The translations under genes and the position numbers were made by a program. From Rhodococcoides fascians NBRC 12155 = LMG 3623 (GTDB lineage: Bacteria > Actinomycetota > Actinomycetes > Mycobacteriales > Mycobacteriaceae), in assembly GCF_001894785.1 (NCBI RefSeq), contig NZ_BCWW01000007.1:248001-312000 (forward strand): a stretch of DNA of 64,000 bases, given 5' to 3'. How positions within the stretch are numbered: position 1 is the stretch's first letter; each line of letters starts with the position of its first letter. The notes beneath the pieces are model-generated. The model did not search any database and was not told the DNA's origin. It saw only the letters and a program-made list of their open reading frames with translations. This document shows positions 36,058 through 45,966 of the stretch, piece after piece.

Positions 36058-37488
36058 ATGACCACGATCGGAATACCCATTCAACCCAGAACGCGGCCTC
36101 GTCGATCGCTGTGGAGCGCTCGAACCTGGCCGGTGCTGCGACACTCTCGGGCACCCCGCGCGGCACTTCTCGGAGCGCTTGCTGCCGGGCTCGTCGCGAC
36201 AGTGATATTGGGCTACAACAACTTCGGCGTAACCATCACCGCCGCAAGCATCATGGCTGTCGTCGTAGCGGTACGGCGTGCGTCGTTGTCGCCGTGGGAG
36301 TGGGTGGGTGTGGCGGGGGTCCTAGCCTTGTCCAGCGTCGCGGCGCTACGAGAGGCGGAGTGGATCGTCGCTCTGTCCGTTGCCCTTGCTGTCGTCGTCG
36401 GGTCGGTCGTTCTCTCGCGGGCCTGGACTTGGACGGGCATCGCTCTCGGCGCCGTGCTGCCGCTGCTGCTGCCCTTGCGGGTCGTGCGGTGGACGCGACG
36501 AGGGGCGGGAACCGTCGATCTCGACGGGCCCAAGCCGATCCGAATCGGCGTGGTCGCCGCCGTCACCGTCGCGCTCTGTGTGGTGTTCGCCGCGCTGTTC
36601 GGGGCGGCGGATCGACGTTTCGCGGATGCTCTGGGCTCGGTCACTCCGCAGTTCGATCTCGGATCGATTTTCGGGCGAGTGGTCGTATTCGTACTGACGG
36701 CTGCAGGTACGCTCGCCGCCGCATACGTGGCCGTGCATCCGCCGCGCTTCGACCGCCTGGCGGCAACACCGCGTCGCACACTTCGGTTGTGGGAGTGGGC
36801 AATACCGCTCGGCGCTGTCGTCGGCCTGTTCGGGGTATTCGTCGCCTTTCAGATTCCGAGCTTGTTCGGCGGCCAGGGACACGTTCTGAGCACCGAAGGT
36901 TTGACCAACGCCGAGTACGCACGGCAGGGCTTCTGGCAGTTGCTGACGGTGACGGTATTGACCTTGCTCGTCATCGCGGTCACCGTGACCAAGGCCGAAC
37001 GAACGGACCTACGCGACCGACTTGCATTGCGGGTTCTGCTCGGCGCGCTGTGCGCACTGTCGGTGGTGATCGTGGCGTCGGCGTTGCATCGAATGTCGTT
37101 GTACGAGGAGCAGTACGGCTACACCACCCTGCGGCTGTTCGTCACCGCCGTCGAATGGTGGTTGGGTTCGGTGTTCGTATTGCTGCTCGTCGCGGGCGTA
37201 CGTATGTCGGGTCGCTGGCTTCCGCGAGCAGTCGGTGTGGGAGCAGTGCTGACCGTTCTCGCCCTCGCGGCCGTGAACCCGGACGCATACATCGCGCGGC
37301 AGAACGTCGAACGGTTCGAGGAGACGGGGCGGATCGACGTGTTCTACCTCGGCGGGTTGTCGGCGGACGCAGATTCCGAACTCGATCGCCTGCCCGAACG
37401 TGTGCGTAAGTGTGTTCAGGCCCGAGGCCCGGTCTCCTGGGGAGACAGCTGGTACCAGTGCACAGACCCGACGGTATCTGTACCCTGA
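36058..37488 (+). CDS. DUF4153/DUF4173-type polytopic membrane protein
   Basis: 476 residues with about eleven to twelve hydrophobic helices. The central and C-terminal parts match the DUF4153/DUF4173 family: FGAADRRFAD, then a loop with LTNAEYARQGFWQLL, which is the most recognisable motif, and a C-terminal NPDAYIARQNVERFEETG followed by a soluble tail with two cysteines. Function unknown. It starts 95 bases after the sensor kinase on the same strand and precedes the two small membrane proteins and yidC. Confidence 0.85.
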   Translation: MTTIGIPIQPRTRPRRSLWSARTWPVLRHSRAPRAALLGALAAGLVATVILGYNNFGVTITAASIMAVVVAVRRASLSPWEWVGVAGVLALSSVAALREAEWIVALSVALAVVVGSVVLSRAWTWTGIALGAVLPLLLPLRVVRWTRRGAGTVDLDGPKPIRIGVVAAVTVALCVVFAALFGAADRRFADALGSVTPQFDLGSIFGRVVVFVLTAAGTLAAAYVAVHPPRFDRLAATPRRTLRLWEWAIPLGAVVGLFGVFVAFQIPSLFGGQGHVLSTEGLTNAEYARQGFWQLLTVTVLTLLVIAVTVTKAERTDLRDRLALRVLLGALCALSVVIVASALHRMSLYEEQYGYTTLRLFVTAVEWWLGSVFVLLLVAGVRMSGRWLPRAVGVGAVLTVLALAAVNPDAYIARQNVERFEETGRIDVFYLGGLSADADSELDRLPERVRKCVQARGPVSWGDSWYQCTDPTVSVP

Positions 37489-37530
37489 GCAACGACTCGA
37501 CGATCGGTGACGTAAGGACGGAGGTGCACG

Positions 37531-37815
37531 ATGGGCTATCAGAACCTCGTCGTCACGTCGGTGCTGTTCTTCACGCTGCTGCTGACTACTCCGGCCGGAC
37601 CGGCGGATCTCGCGCTGATCATCTTCGCTGCTCTGGCGGCGGCGGTGTTCTACGCGCATCGTGCCGGGGCGCTGAGCCTTCTGTACCGTCCGTCGAACGT
37701 CGGACCGAATGCGGAGGAGCGCCACCTTCGTGGCTCGTTCCGACGTCAACATCGCCCCGACGCACCCGGTCGCCCGCAGCCGCGAGCACCCGGTCTCCTG
37801 GTGGGAGCGCTGTAG
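37531..37815 (+). CDS. Small membrane protein with basic C-terminal motif, copy 1
   Basis: 94 residues. Two hydrophobic helices (about 5-20 and 26-43) are followed by a basic tail ending LRGSFRRQHRPDAPGRPQPRAPG (key part RRQ-x2-PD-x-PGRP-x-PRAPG). The same tail occurs in the next gene, although the helices differ. From memory this is the DUF6412 type, commonly found beside YidC paralogues in actinobacteria. A purine-rich GACGGAGG lies before the ATG. Function unknown; a part in YidC-dependent insertion is inference from context. Confidence 0.78.
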   Translation: MGYQNLVVTSVLFFTLLLTTPAGPADLALIIFAALAAAVFYAHRAGALSLLYRPSNVGPNAEERHLRGSFRRQHRPDAPGRPQPRAPGLLVGAL

Positions 37816-37876
37816 TTCGACGGCTCTCCCACACCTCACGTGCCCCTGGTCCACGAGGTTCATCGGGAGAATCGCT

Positions 37877-38266
37877 ATGTTGTCCATCGACAACGCCACC
37901 CGCCGTGTCGGTTCGACGGCTGCATTCGACGCAATTTCCAGGCGTACGGTGTCGCCGTGGCGAGCCGCAGTGGTCACCCTCGTCGGGGTGGCGGCAGTCC
38001 TGCTGGTCGTCTTCGCCGTCGTCGATGCCCAGCCCGCGGCCCAGATAGCGATGTTCGGTGCGTTGGTGGCTGCGGCACTGCTGGTGACGGGTGCATCGGC
38101 CGACGTCCTCGTCGTGGTGCCGCCCGCGTCCACAACCGCCGGATCCGACGGCGGCAGACTCCGCGGGGCCTACCGCAGACAAGAGCAACCCGACACGCCA
38201 GGCCGCCCTATGCCGAGAGCACCCGGATCGGTTCACGGACCGGATCGGTGGCTCCAGTTCCGCTGA
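37877..38266 (+). CDS. Small membrane protein with basic C-terminal motif, copy 2
   Basis: 129 residues from ATG 37877. A leader of about 28 residues is followed by two hydrophobic helices (AAVVTLVGVAAVLLVVFAVV and IAMFGALVAAALLVTGA) and then the tail LRGAYRRQEQPDTPGRPMPRAPG, seen in its key part RRQ-x-QPD-x-PGRP-x-PRAPG, shared with the preceding gene. The pair looks like an old tandem duplication or two members of one family kept together. It lies 63 bases before yidC. Confidence 0.78.
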   Translation: MLSIDNATRRVGSTAAFDAISRRTVSPWRAAVVTLVGVAAVLLVVFAVVDAQPAAQIAMFGALVAAALLVTGASADVLVVVPPASTTAGSDGGRLRGAYRRQEQPDTPGRPMPRAPGSVHGPDRWLQFR

Positions 38267-38329
38267 GCCACTGCGAGATCCGGTCGAGACGTCATCCGAC
38301 CGATTTCTCTCTCAGTGAGGCACTCCATC

Positions 38330-39232
38330 ATGCTCGATTTCGTCTATTACCCCGTCTCCGCGGTGCTGTGGTTCTGGCACCGGGTGTTCGGTTTCGTGCT
38401 CGGCCCCGACAACGGCGTCGCCTGGGCCTTGGCCGTCGTATTTTTGGTCTTCACGCTACGAACGCTGTTGATCAAACCGTTCGTCGGTCAGATTCGTTCA
38501 CAGCTCGCCATGAAGAAACTCCAACCCAGGCTCGAGGAGGTACGGAAGAAGTACTCCGGTGACCGGGCTCGACAGGCCACGGAAATCCGCACAGTGCAAA
38601 AGGAACACGGGGTGAACCCACTGATGGGTTGCCTCCCGCTGCTCGCGCAAGCACCGGTGTTCATCGGTCTGCTGCACGTGTTGCGCTCGTTCAACCGGAC
38701 GGGAACCGGGTTCGGGCATCTCGGTATGTCGGCGCAGGAGAATGCGAGTACAGCCAACTACGTGTTCGGTGCGGGCGATGTGCAGTCGTTTCTCGACGCG
38801 CGGCTGTTCGGCGCACCGATCTCCGCTGCCGTCAGTAGCTCTCGAGATGTTCTCGAAGCGTTCGGTCCGTTCGGTGGGGTGCCGTCGGTGTGGAGCATCG
38901 CGGTCGTCGCGGTGCCGTTGATGATCGTTGCCGCGGTGGCTACCCACCTGAACTCCCGGGCATCGATCGCGCGTCAGGATGCGGCCGCCGCGGCGAACCC
39001 GCAGACCGCGATCATGAACAAACTCGCGCTGTGGGTCTTCCCGGCCGGGGTGCTGATCGGTGGCCCGGTGCTGCCCGTTGCGGTGCTGCTCTATTGGGTG
39101 AGCAACAACATCTGGACCTACGCCCAGCAGCACATCGTCTACCGACGGATCGACCAGGAGCCGGTCGCGGTGCCGAAAGTGGCATCAGTGGTGACGGCTC
39201 CGAAGCCAGGAGCCAAACCGAAGAGAAGGTGA
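38330..39232 (+). CDS. yidC: YidC/Oxa1-family membrane protein insertase paralogue
   Basis: 300 residues. The first helix region begins [20 protein letters not shown], and the conserved Oxa1 core follows: [19 protein letters not shown] with the arginine of the hydrophilic groove, a coiled hairpin ([15 protein letters not shown]), [19 protein letters not shown] and a final [19 protein letters not shown], ending in a basic tail. YidC inserts and folds membrane proteins. The housekeeping yidC of actinobacteria lies near dnaA-rnpA, so this copy is most likely an accessory paralogue, here grouped with small membrane proteins and a two-component system. Confidence 0.92.
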   Translation: MLDFVYYPVSAVLWFWHRVFGFVLGPDNGVAWALAVVFLVFTLRTLLIKPFVGQIRSQLAMKKLQPRLEEVRKKYSGDRARQATEIRTVQKEHGVNPLMGCLPLLAQAPVFIGLLHVLRSFNRTGTGFGHLGMSAQENASTANYVFGAGDVQSFLDARLFGAPISAAVSSSRDVLEAFGPFGGVPSVWSIAVVAVPLMIVAAVATHLNSRASIARQDAAAAANPQTAIMNKLALWVFPAGVLIGGPVLPVAVLLYWVSNNIWTYAQQHIVYRRIDQEPVAVPKVASVVTAPKPGAKPKRR

Positions 39233-39237
39233 GCCTG

Positions 39238-39270
39238 CGGAGGCCACCTGCCGGTTGTCGGTGGCCTCCG
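39238..39270 (+). terminator. Terminator hairpin after yidC
   Basis: CGGAGGCCACC (39238-39248) pairs perfectly with GGTGGCCTCCG (39260-39270) around an 11-base loop. It starts six bases after the yidC stop and has no U-tract, as is usual for GC-rich actinobacterial terminators. It also argues for the downstream GTG 39285 as the xthA start. Confidence 0.75.
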
Positions 39271-39284
39271 CTACGGTCGTCGGC

Positions 39285-40091
39285 GTGCCGATCACTATTT
39301 CCACTGTCAACGTCAACGGGATCCGCGCCGCTGTTCGCAAGGGCATGCTTCCGTGGCTCGAGGCCACCGATGCCGACGTCATCTGTCTTCAGGAGACGCG
39401 CGCCAACGACGGCGAGCTGACCACAGCACTGGCCCCGGCCCTCGATGCGGGATGGCATCTGGCGTCGGCGGAACCGTCGGCGAAGGGACGCAACGGTGTG
39501 GCCCTGCTGTCGAGGGCCGCGCCGGAGGCGATCAGAACCGGCATCGGCGTCGCTGAATTCGCCGACGCGGGTCGCTACATCGAAGGAGACTACGGTGACG
39601 TCACCGTGGCGAGCCTGTACCTGCCGTCGGGCGAGGTGGGGACCGACCGACAGGACGAGAAGGAACGCTTCATGGCTGCGTTCGCGAAGTATCTCGCCAA
39701 GACCGCCAAGGCAACGACGTCCGCCGAGCGCGACGTCGTGGTCTGCGGCGACTGGAACATCGCCCACACCGAAGCGGATCTGAAGTCGTGGAAGACCAAC
39801 CGCAAGAAGTCGGGATTCCTGCCCGAAGAACGTGAGTGGGTATCGCGATTGCTCGCCGAGAAGTCACCGTGGACCGACGTCGTGCGTGAGCTGCACCCCG
39901 GCGTCGAGGGGCCGTACAGCTGGTGGTCCTACCGCGGTAAGGCGTTCGACAACGACGCCGGGTGGCGCATCGACTACCAACTCGCCACCAGTGATCTGGC
40001 CGAGCGTGCGAAGGAAGCTGTCACCGAGAGAGCGGAGGCGTACGACCAGCGGTGGTCCGATCACGCGCCGGTGACGGTGCGCTACCGCTAG
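39285..40091 (+). CDS. xthA: Exodeoxyribonuclease III
   Basis: 268 residues from GTG 39285; the frame reaches 39255 but that would start inside the terminator stem. Endonuclease/exonuclease/phosphatase fold with the ExoIII landmarks: TVNVNGIRAAVRKG, the metal-binding glutamate in CLQETRA, VCGDWNIAHTEADL, YSWWSYRGKAFDNDAGWRID as the substrate loop (key part DNDAGWRID) and the catalytic SDHAPV. It cleaves at abasic sites and removes 3' blocking groups in base excision repair. Confidence 0.95.
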   Translation: MPITISTVNVNGIRAAVRKGMLPWLEATDADVICLQETRANDGELTTALAPALDAGWHLASAEPSAKGRNGVALLSRAAPEAIRTGIGVAEFADAGRYIEGDYGDVTVASLYLPSGEVGTDRQDEKERFMAAFAKYLAKTAKATTSAERDVVVCGDWNIAHTEADLKSWKTNRKKSGFLPEEREWVSRLLAEKSPWTDVVRELHPGVEGPYSWWSYRGKAFDNDAGWRIDYQLATSDLAERAKEAVTERAEAYDQRWSDHAPVTVRYR

Positions 40092-40150
40092 GAGCGGAGC
40101 CTGCGGGACTGGTGTGGCAAGGCAATCGGTACGGGTCGGGGACGGCGTGA

Positions 40151-41203
<1,053 letters not shown>

Positions 41204-41280
41204 CCCTGTCAGTACACGATATTCGCGCTACACGACATTTCGAGGACACGGCCCGAACAGCCGCCGACGACAGCGAAAAG

Positions 41281-42309
41281 GTGAGTGCCATGCCCGATTT
41301 CAAGGCCATGCTCGACGATCGGCGTGCTCGGTGGCCGTGGCTGGATCACACTGTTGTTGCCGCGCAGCGATATCAGGGGCAGAAGGGCGATTACTACGCC
41401 GCGGGGATGACGTATTTCAGTGTGCTGGCGTTGTTTCCGCTGCTGATGGTTGCATTCGCCGTTGCCGGGTTCGTACTGGTGAATCAGCCCGAATGGCTTG
41501 CCGAGATTCAGTCGCAGATCGCCGAGAACGTCCCCGGTAGCTTCGGTGAGACGATCAGCTCGCTGATCGATACCGCGATCGAGTCCCGTACCGGTGTCGG
41601 TGTCATCGGCCTGCTTGGCGCGCTGTACGCGGGGCTCGGTTGGGTGGCCAATCTGCGTGAGGCCCTGACCGCGATGTGGGAAAGCCAGCACGAGTCGGGC
41701 GGATTCCTTGCGACCAAGGCCAAGGACCTCGCGGCTCTGCTCGGCCTGGGAGCAGCTCTGGTGCTATCTCTCGGGCTGTCCGCGTTGGCCGGGGGCGGCG
41801 TCATGCGTGGCATTCTCGAATGGTTGAACCTCGATTCCGTTCCCGGCGTCGGAGTGGCGCTGCGGGTCTTCTCGATACTGCTCGCGCTTGTCGGAACCTG
41901 GGCGCTGTTCACCTGGGTGATCTCACGTCTGCCCCGCGAACCGGTGTCGTGGCGCAGTGCGGCCAAAGGTGCACTGTTGGCCGCAGTCGGGTTCGAGATC
42001 TTCAAGCAACTCGGCGCGATCTACCTCGCGTCCGTCACGAGCGGGCCCGCCGGAGTCGTGTTCGGTCCCATCATCGGTCTGTTGGTGTTCGTGTTCACGA
42101 CGTCGCGGTTGGTGCTGTTCTCGACTGCGTTCGCAGCCACCACTCGGGAGAGCCTTGCTGACGCTCATGTTCCGGCACCGGACCCCGCGGTGATCAACAC
42201 CCGGGTCGAGGTGAGCGACGGCCCGGGTGTCAAGGGTGGTCTGGCCTTGGTGGGCGCGGGCGCTCTGGCCGCTCTGGGTATCGCTGGACTTCGCAATCGG
42301 CGACGCTGA
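41281..42309 (+). CDS. YihY/BrkB-family inner membrane protein
   Basis: 342 residues from GTG 41281 (ATG 41290 equally possible). Six hydrophobic helices and the family motifs YYAAGMTYFSVLALFPLL near the N-terminus, GLGWVANLREALTAMWE, and PREPVSWRSAAKGALLAAVGFE before the last helices. Once taken for RNase BN, these proteins are integral membrane proteins of unresolved role. A basic tail closes the protein. It follows trpS by 77 bases. Confidence 0.9.
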   Translation: MSAMPDFKAMLDDRRARWPWLDHTVVAAQRYQGQKGDYYAAGMTYFSVLALFPLLMVAFAVAGFVLVNQPEWLAEIQSQIAENVPGSFGETISSLIDTAIESRTGVGVIGLLGALYAGLGWVANLREALTAMWESQHESGGFLATKAKDLAALLGLGAALVLSLGLSALAGGGVMRGILEWLNLDSVPGVGVALRVFSILLALVGTWALFTWVISRLPREPVSWRSAAKGALLAAVGFEIFKQLGAIYLASVTSGPAGVVFGPIIGLLVFVFTTSRLVLFSTAFAATTRESLADAHVPAPDPAVINTRVEVSDGPGVKGGLALVGAGALAALGIAGLRNRRR

Positions 42310-42352
42310 TCCGAGGCAACCTACTTGCGAATGTGAGAGGCGGCGGGGGAGT

Positions 42353-43669
42353 TCAGGGGCGGCGAGACAGTGTGCGTGCGCCCCACAGCAAACCGGCCAC
42401 GACCAGTGCACCGATGACCCCGATTGCGATGCGCACGACCGTGTCGCCCTGCGCCTGCAGATCGGATTGTCGGCTACCCGATTCGGCACTCGACGCCGAC
42501 GCAGGGGGTTGAGCAAGGGTCGGCACCGCGCCGGTCGCACGTGTACTCGTCACCGGCGACGTGGAATCCGGTTCGACCAGATCGCCGACGCTGCTGCTCG
42601 TATCCAGGGCGAACCCGTAGTCGAGCAGCCGAGCGGCCTGTTCCCACGGCCGGATCGGTAGCACGTCACCCTTCATGAGCGTCACGACCAGACGGCGACC
42701 GTTGCGTTCGGCACCCGCCACGAAGGTCTGCCGGGCATCGTCGGTGTAGCCGGTCTTGCCGCCGAGAGCGCCCGGATAGTTGTAGAGCAGCTGGTTGTCG
42801 TTGGACAGCGTGAAACCGGGGCGGTCCTGGTCGTCGGGGATCGTGGGATCCTTCGGATAGCCGGGAAATTGCACGTTCTCGGTCGAAATCAGTTGCGCGA
42901 AGGTCGAATTGCGCATGGCCTCCCGGTAGAACAGTGCCAGGTCGTAGGCCGAGCTGGCCATGCCGGGCCCGTCCAGGCCGGAGGGAGTCGCGGTCCGTGT
43001 GTCGAGCGCGCCCAACTCTGCTGCCTTGGCATTCATCTTCTCGACGGTCGCGGTGTCACCTCCCAGCTGAGCCGACAAGGCATGCGCGGCATCGTTTCCC
43101 GACGCCATGACCAGGCCCTGCAACAGTTGCAGATTGGTGTAGACACCGTTCTTCCCGATGCCGACGGCGCTGCCTTCCGCGTCGGCGTCCTCGGCCGTTG
43201 CGGTGATCTGTTTGCCGAGGTCCAGCTCGTCCAGAGCGACGAGGGCGAGCAGTATTTTGATCGTGCTCGCCGGTCGGTGCCGACCGTGTGGATCCTTGGC
43301 GGCCACGACCGATCCGGAATCGAGGTCTGCCACCACGAACCCGGTTGCCGAGATGTCCGCGGGCAGTGGGGGCGCGCCGTCCGGCACGATCGCGCCGCAC
43401 TCGGCCAGTCGGGATCCGCCCACCGGGTCCGCCGGGATCGGAACCGGTTGTGGCGCAGCGCTACCCGGAGCCGGAACTTCCGAGGAGTCGATCGCCGGGG
43501 GCGGAGAGGCCGCGAACGGGCACGCGTCGGTGTTCGGCGTCGTGAACGGTGGCGTCGTCGATGCGACGGGTGGCTCGACTGCCGGCTGCGCCGATGCCGG
43601 GCCGCTGCCGACGCCGGCGAGAGCGAGAGCCGTCGCCCACACGGCTACGAACTTTCGAGTCCTTTTCAT
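42353..43669 (-). CDS. dacB: D-alanyl-D-alanine carboxypeptidase (S11 family)
   Basis: 438 residues. Signal peptide (about 1-27, ending ASAQ), a Pro-rich stretch to about 100, then the penicillin-binding catalytic domain: S-x-x-K as STIK (135-138), the S-x-N motif in MASGNDAAH, and K-T-G in GGKTGYTDDA. A second Ser/Thr-rich linker and one C-terminal membrane helix anchor it. It trims the terminal D-alanine of peptidoglycan peptides outside the membrane. The mycobacterial counterpart is dacB1 (Rv3330, from memory). Confidence 0.93.
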   Translation of the reverse strand: MKRTRKFVAVWATALALAGVGSGPASAQPAVEPPVASTTPPFTTPNTDACPFAASPPPAIDSSEVPAPGSAAPQPVPIPADPVGGSRLAECGAIVPDGAPPLPADISATGFVVADLDSGSVVAAKDPHGRHRPASTIKILLALVALDELDLGKQITATAEDADAEGSAVGIGKNGVYTNLQLLQGLVMASGNDAAHALSAQLGGDTATVEKMNAKAAELGALDTRTATPSGLDGPGMASSAYDLALFYREAMRNSTFAQLISTENVQFPGYPKDPTIPDDQDRPGFTLSNDNQLLYNYPGALGGKTGYTDDARQTFVAGAERNGRRLVVTLMKGDVLPIRPWEQAARLLDYGFALDTSSSVGDLVEPDSTSPVTSTRATGAVPTLAQPPASASSAESGSRQSDLQAQGDTVVRIAIGVIGALVVAGLLWGARTLSRRP

Positions 43670-43798
43670 CGCGAATTACCATAGGCGCTGCAAAGGTCAC
43701 CGAGGCCGCGACCCACCGGGGAGCGGGCCGGTTCGAAGGCCCTGCCAAACTACGTCCATCGTCTGTGATCGGCATTACGTTGTACAGACAGTGATCCG

Positions 43799-43823
43799 CC
43801 GAGCTGTACTACCGACAGCTCGG
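43799..43823 (+). promoter_or_regulatory. Inverted repeat in the leader of the ABC operon
   Basis: CCGAGCTGT and ACAGCTCGG form a perfect 9-bp inverted repeat around a 7-base spacer, 20 bases before the ATG of the substrate-binding protein. No transcription-ending role makes sense here. It may be a repressor operator or a leader hairpin next to the ribosome site. Confidence 0.5.
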
Positions 43824-43842
43824 TCGCCCGAGAGGAACCCGG

Positions 43843-44880
43843 ATGACATTTCGACAGGCGGCCCGTACCGGCTCGCTCCGCTCGGTTCGACGCCGCGCCG
43901 GTGGGGCGGGTGTCGCACTCGGGTTGGTGATGGTGCTGACGCTGACGGCCTGTTCGAGCACCGGTGGGGCTCCACGATCCACCGACAACGGCAGCAATGC
44001 GGGAGTGGCGAACACGCCTGCGGCGACGGTAGCGATGATCACGCACGAGGTACCGGGCGACACGTTCTGGGATCTCATCCGAAAGGGAGCCGAGGCCGCA
44101 GCCGCCAAGGACAACATCGAGCTCCGCTACTCGGCCGATCCGGAGGCACCCAATCAAGCCAATCTCGTTCAGAGCGCGATCGACTCGAAGGTGGACGGCA
44201 TCGCTCTGACACTGGCCAAGCCCGAGGCCATGGCTCCGGCTGTCGAGGCGGCAACCGCAGCGGGCATCCCGGTCGTCGCCTTCAATTCCGGCTACGACGC
44301 ATGGAGCGCAATGGGGGTGCAGCAGTACTTCGGTCAGGACGAAACCATCGCGGGTAGGGCTGCCGGGGCGCGGCTCACCGAAGACGGTGCGCGAAAGACC
44401 TTGTGCATCATCCAGGAGCAGGGTGCAGTAGCGCTCGAAGCGCGCTGCGCAGGAGTTCGACAGGGCTTCACCGGGGGCAGCACCGAAATTCTGAACGTCA
44501 ACAGCAAGGACATGCCGTCGGTCGAGGCGACGATCACCGCGAAGCTCCAGCAGGACCCGAGCATCGATCACGTGGTAGCGCTCGCAGCCCCGATCGCACT
44601 GACCGCGGTGCAATCGAAGACCAATGCCGGTAGCGACGCCACCGTCGTCACGTTCGACACCAACGCGGCCCTCGTCGACGCGATCGAGTCAGGTGACGTC
44701 GCCTGGGCCATCGATCAGCAGCCCTATCTGCAGGGTTATCTCGCCATCGACTCCCTGTGGCTCTACCTCAACAACGGCAACACCATCGGCGGCGGCACCC
44801 CGGTGCTCACCGGCCCGGCCTTCGTCGACTCGACCAACATCGAGGCCATCGCCGAGTACGCCCGCAACGGAACTCGCTGA
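43843..44880 (+). CDS. Sugar-type ABC transporter substrate-binding lipoprotein
   Basis: 345 residues. A signal peptide with lipobox TLTACSST places it on the outer face of the membrane. The mature part is a periplasmic-binding-protein type I (ribose/LacI-like) fold: VDGIALTLAKPEAMAPAV, AAGIPVVAFNSG and the hinge segment QQPYLQGYLAIDSLWL are typical. It binds a monosaccharide, inositol or related ligand; the exact one cannot be read. First gene of an importer operon with the permease 27 bases downstream. Confidence 0.92.
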   Translation: MTFRQAARTGSLRSVRRRAGGAGVALGLVMVLTLTACSSTGGAPRSTDNGSNAGVANTPAATVAMITHEVPGDTFWDLIRKGAEAAAAKDNIELRYSADPEAPNQANLVQSAIDSKVDGIALTLAKPEAMAPAVEAATAAGIPVVAFNSGYDAWSAMGVQQYFGQDETIAGRAAGARLTEDGARKTLCIIQEQGAVALEARCAGVRQGFTGGSTEILNVNSKDMPSVEATITAKLQQDPSIDHVVALAAPIALTAVQSKTNAGSDATVVTFDTNAALVDAIESGDVAWAIDQQPYLQGYLAIDSLWLYLNNGNTIGGGTPVLTGPAFVDSTNIEAIAEYARNGTR

Positions 44881-44907
44881 GCGTCGTCCGGACGTGGAAG
44901 GAACATC

Positions 44908-45966
44908 ATGCCAACACAGGCCGACCCGGCTTCGGGAACGCACGCCGTGATCCTGGACGAGCGGGTGAAGAAACAGAAACCGTTGCAGCGCTTGCTGATT
45001 CGCCCAGAGATGGGTGCCCTGTTCGGTGCGATCGCCATCTTCGTCTTCTTCTGCATCGTCGCGCCGCCGTTTCGGTCTCCCGAAGCACTGGCCACCGTGC
45101 TGTACGCGTCGTCGACGATCGGAATCATGGCGATCGGTGTCGCGTTGCTGATGATCGGCGGCGAGTTCGACCTGTCCACCGGGGTCGCGGTCACGTTCTC
45201 CTCGATCATGGCGTCGATGCTCGCCTACAACCTGCATCTCAACGTGTGGACCGGAGCTGTGCTGGCGCTGGGCCTGGCATCGGCGGTCGGCTTCGTCAAC
45301 GGGTATCTGGTGACGAAGACGAGAATTCCGTCGTTCCTGATCACGCTGGCATCGTTCCTGATGCTCACCGGCATCAATCTGGCCGTCACCAAACTCGTCA
45401 CCGGACAGGTTGCGACCCCGTCGATCTCGGACATGCAGGGCTTCGACTCGGCGAAGGCCGTGTTCTCTTCGTCGTTCTCGCTGTTCGGGGTCTCCATCCG
45501 TATCACCGTCGTGTGGTGGGTCGTGTTCACACTCGTGGCCACGTGGGTGCTGATGAGAACTCGCATCGGTAACTGGATCTTCGCCGTCGGCGGCGATCAG
45601 GAATCGGCCAGGGCCGTCGGTGTTCCGGTCACCAAGGTCAAGATCGGCCTGTTCGTGCTCGTAGGGTTCTGCGCGTGGTTCGTCGGGATGCACCTGCTGT
45701 TCGCGTTCGACACCGTGCAGTCCGGCCAAGGCGTCGGCAACGAATTCCTCTACATCATCGCGGCAGTCATCGGAGGGTGTCTGCTCACGGGTGGGTACGG
45801 CACCGCCGTCGGAGCCTTCATCGGTGCGTTCATCTTCGGAATGACCAACCAGGGCATCGTGTATGCCGGATGGAATCCCGACTGGTTCAAGTTCTTTCTC
45901 GGCGCGATGCTCCTCTTCGCCGTGATCGCCAACAACTCCTTCCGTAACTACGCGGCGAAAAGGTGA
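44908..45966 (+). CDS. Sugar-type ABC transporter permease
   Basis: 352 residues with about ten hydrophobic helices. The RbsC-like family motifs are present: GIMAIGVALLMIGGEFDLSTG, GFVNGYLVTKTRIPSFLITL and GGCLLTGGYGTAVGAFIG. The second, NGYLVTKTRIPSF, is the cytoplasmic loop that contacts the ATPase. Its stop overlaps the ATPase start (GTGA, 45963-45966). Confidence 0.93.
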   Translation: MPTQADPASGTHAVILDERVKKQKPLQRLLIRPEMGALFGAIAIFVFFCIVAPPFRSPEALATVLYASSTIGIMAIGVALLMIGGEFDLSTGVAVTFSSIMASMLAYNLHLNVWTGAVLALGLASAVGFVNGYLVTKTRIPSFLITLASFLMLTGINLAVTKLVTGQVATPSISDMQGFDSAKAVFSSSFSLFGVSIRITVVWWVVFTLVATWVLMRTRIGNWIFAVGGDQESARAVGVPVTKVKIGLFVLVGFCAWFVGMHLLFAFDTVQSGQGVGNEFLYIIAAVIGGCLLTGGYGTAVGAFIGAFIFGMTNQGIVYAGWNPDWFKFFLGAMLLFAVIANNSFRNYAAKR

